Assembly (NCBI GenBank): GCA_025526915.1
Contig: JAHLKH010000348.1
Location: forward strand, 1-18,286
Reading direction: 5' to 3'
DNA length: 18,286 nt
From: Entophlyctis helioformis
Taxonomy: Eukaryota > Chytridiomycota > Chytridiomycetes > Chytridiales > Chytriomycetaceae
Within the stretch, counting starts at the first letter, position 1. The number at the start of each line of letters is the position of its first letter. The notes under the pieces are model-generated. The model was given only the letters and a program-made list of their open reading frames with translations, was not told the DNA's origin and searched no databases. Positions 17,914 through 18,286 of the stretch are shown one piece after another. A program made the position numbers and the translations under genes.

Positions 17914-18286
17914 TCATCGGTGGATCTTTTCAAGCATCTGCTCTATCGCCGATCTTTCACCACGCTCATATCTGTCAAAGAACGCACCAGTCAGCACACA
18001 CACTCAAGGCACATTCCATGCCATATGCCACTTACGCCCGTGTCTCGTCCTCAGATGGAGCCTGGCGGGCTTGCCTGCTTGCATCCTTCTTGTGCTCCTG
18101 GATGAACTTCTTGGTCTTGGCCTTCTCAGCTTGCTCAGCTCGCTCCTTATCACGCTCAGCCCTGCATGGCCGGTGTGGACCAGGTATGGATCCTGCCGTG
18201 GTTGAATGCAATGTTAGGCATGCATCTTGAATGTGCACAAGATGCTCGCAATCACAAGCCTGCAGTTCAACTCACAGTCGTCCTTT
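17914..18286 (-). CDS. FEN/XPG-like nuclease gene, second copy, 3' end only
   Basis: Two full exons and part of a third are visible on the minus strand: 18286-18276 (partial, followed by a GTGAGT donor), 18192-18036 and 17971-17914 (stop TGA 17916-17914). The middle exon encodes a Lys/Glu-rich helix (AERDKERAEQAEKAKTKKF) matching the coiled-coil-like exon at 7349-7503 in the plus unit, and both are followed by a GTAAGTGG donor. The last exon ends QMLEKIHR, aligned with the plus end WMLRAIAA. The nuclease domains themselves would lie beyond the window, so the family name is carried over from the plus copy. The stop codon overlaps the Fanzor start as ATGA. Confidence 0.5.

Larger units (their letters stand above)
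14180..17917 (-). pseudogene. Fanzor (eukaryotic TnpB-like RNA-guided nuclease), minus copy, near-intact
   Basis: Exons 17917-17813, 17743-16345, 16277-15903, 15839-15759, 15694-15645, 15567-15341, 15269-15120, 15017-14757 and 14671-14180 (stop TAA) give about 1,046 residues. RuvC-I Asp is near residue 703 (VVSFDWGQ); the relocated catalytic Glu near 889 (NENLTS); zinc cysteines near 896, 899, 916 and 919 (CPQC, CIPC); the RuvC-III Asp near 926 (YHRDVLGATN). The long N-terminal part (IGAIVKELIALDPYAPLPLK) is conserved with the plus copy but matches no domain I know. The C-terminus is a basic tail from a 57-bp repeat. Two defects: an in-frame TGA at 16084-16086 where the other copy has CAA, and a missing G at the exon 7 donor (15120), which breaks the frame between the RuvC-I and zinc exons. 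Otherwise the frame is open. Length, introns and the eukaryotic setting suggest Fanzor1 rather than Fanzor2. Confidence 0.85.

Overview
The window looks like nuclear DNA of an intron-rich eukaryotic microbe, most likely a fungus and perhaps an early-diverging zoosporic one. The lineage is an inference, resting on short GT-AG introns of about 60-100 nt, CTAAC-like branch sites, and a clear Brr6/Brl1 nuclear-envelope gene; it is not proven. All gene models below are splice models built by hand. Exon phases were checked for consistency across the joins.

Layout. (1) 1-1540, minus strand: the 5' part of an unrecognised spliced gene with a possible mitochondrial presequence, running off the left edge. 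(2) 1541-4899: mostly non-genic, GC-rich then low-complexity DNA. It holds four consecutive perfect hairpins with 3-nt loops, a five-copy 28/29-bp repeat carrying ATTGG (inverted CCAAT), a possible decayed coding stretch (2991-4153), a long CA microsatellite and a 10-bp-arm palindrome with two CACGTG boxes. (3) 4900-7624, plus: a ten-exon gene for a protein resembling FEN1/XPG (PIN-like) nucleases. (4) 7585-11658, plus: a nine-exon Fanzor gene (eukaryotic TnpB-like RNA-guided nuclease) with RuvC and zinc-ribbon motifs. (5) 11998-13873, minus: an intact Brr6/Brl1 gene. (6) 14180-17917, minus: a second Fanzor gene with the same nine-exon structure. (7) 17914-18286, minus: the last exons of a second copy of the upstream nuclease gene, cut by the right edge.

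The main result is a duplicated two-gene unit, [FEN/XPG-like gene] then [Fanzor], present as two diverged inverted copies pointing tail-to-tail at the Brr6/Brl1 gene. The gene order, the intron positions and about 200 bp of DNA just after each Fanzor are shared. That downstream block is where Fanzor guide (omega) RNAs are known to come from, so it is the best candidate for the RNA part of the system. Each Fanzor copy carries inactivating changes: four 1-nt deletions and a lost C-terminal tail in the plus copy; an in-frame TGA and a 1-nt deletion at a splice donor in the minus copy. They are therefore probably relics of a recently active element, unless the single-base deletions are assembly errors.
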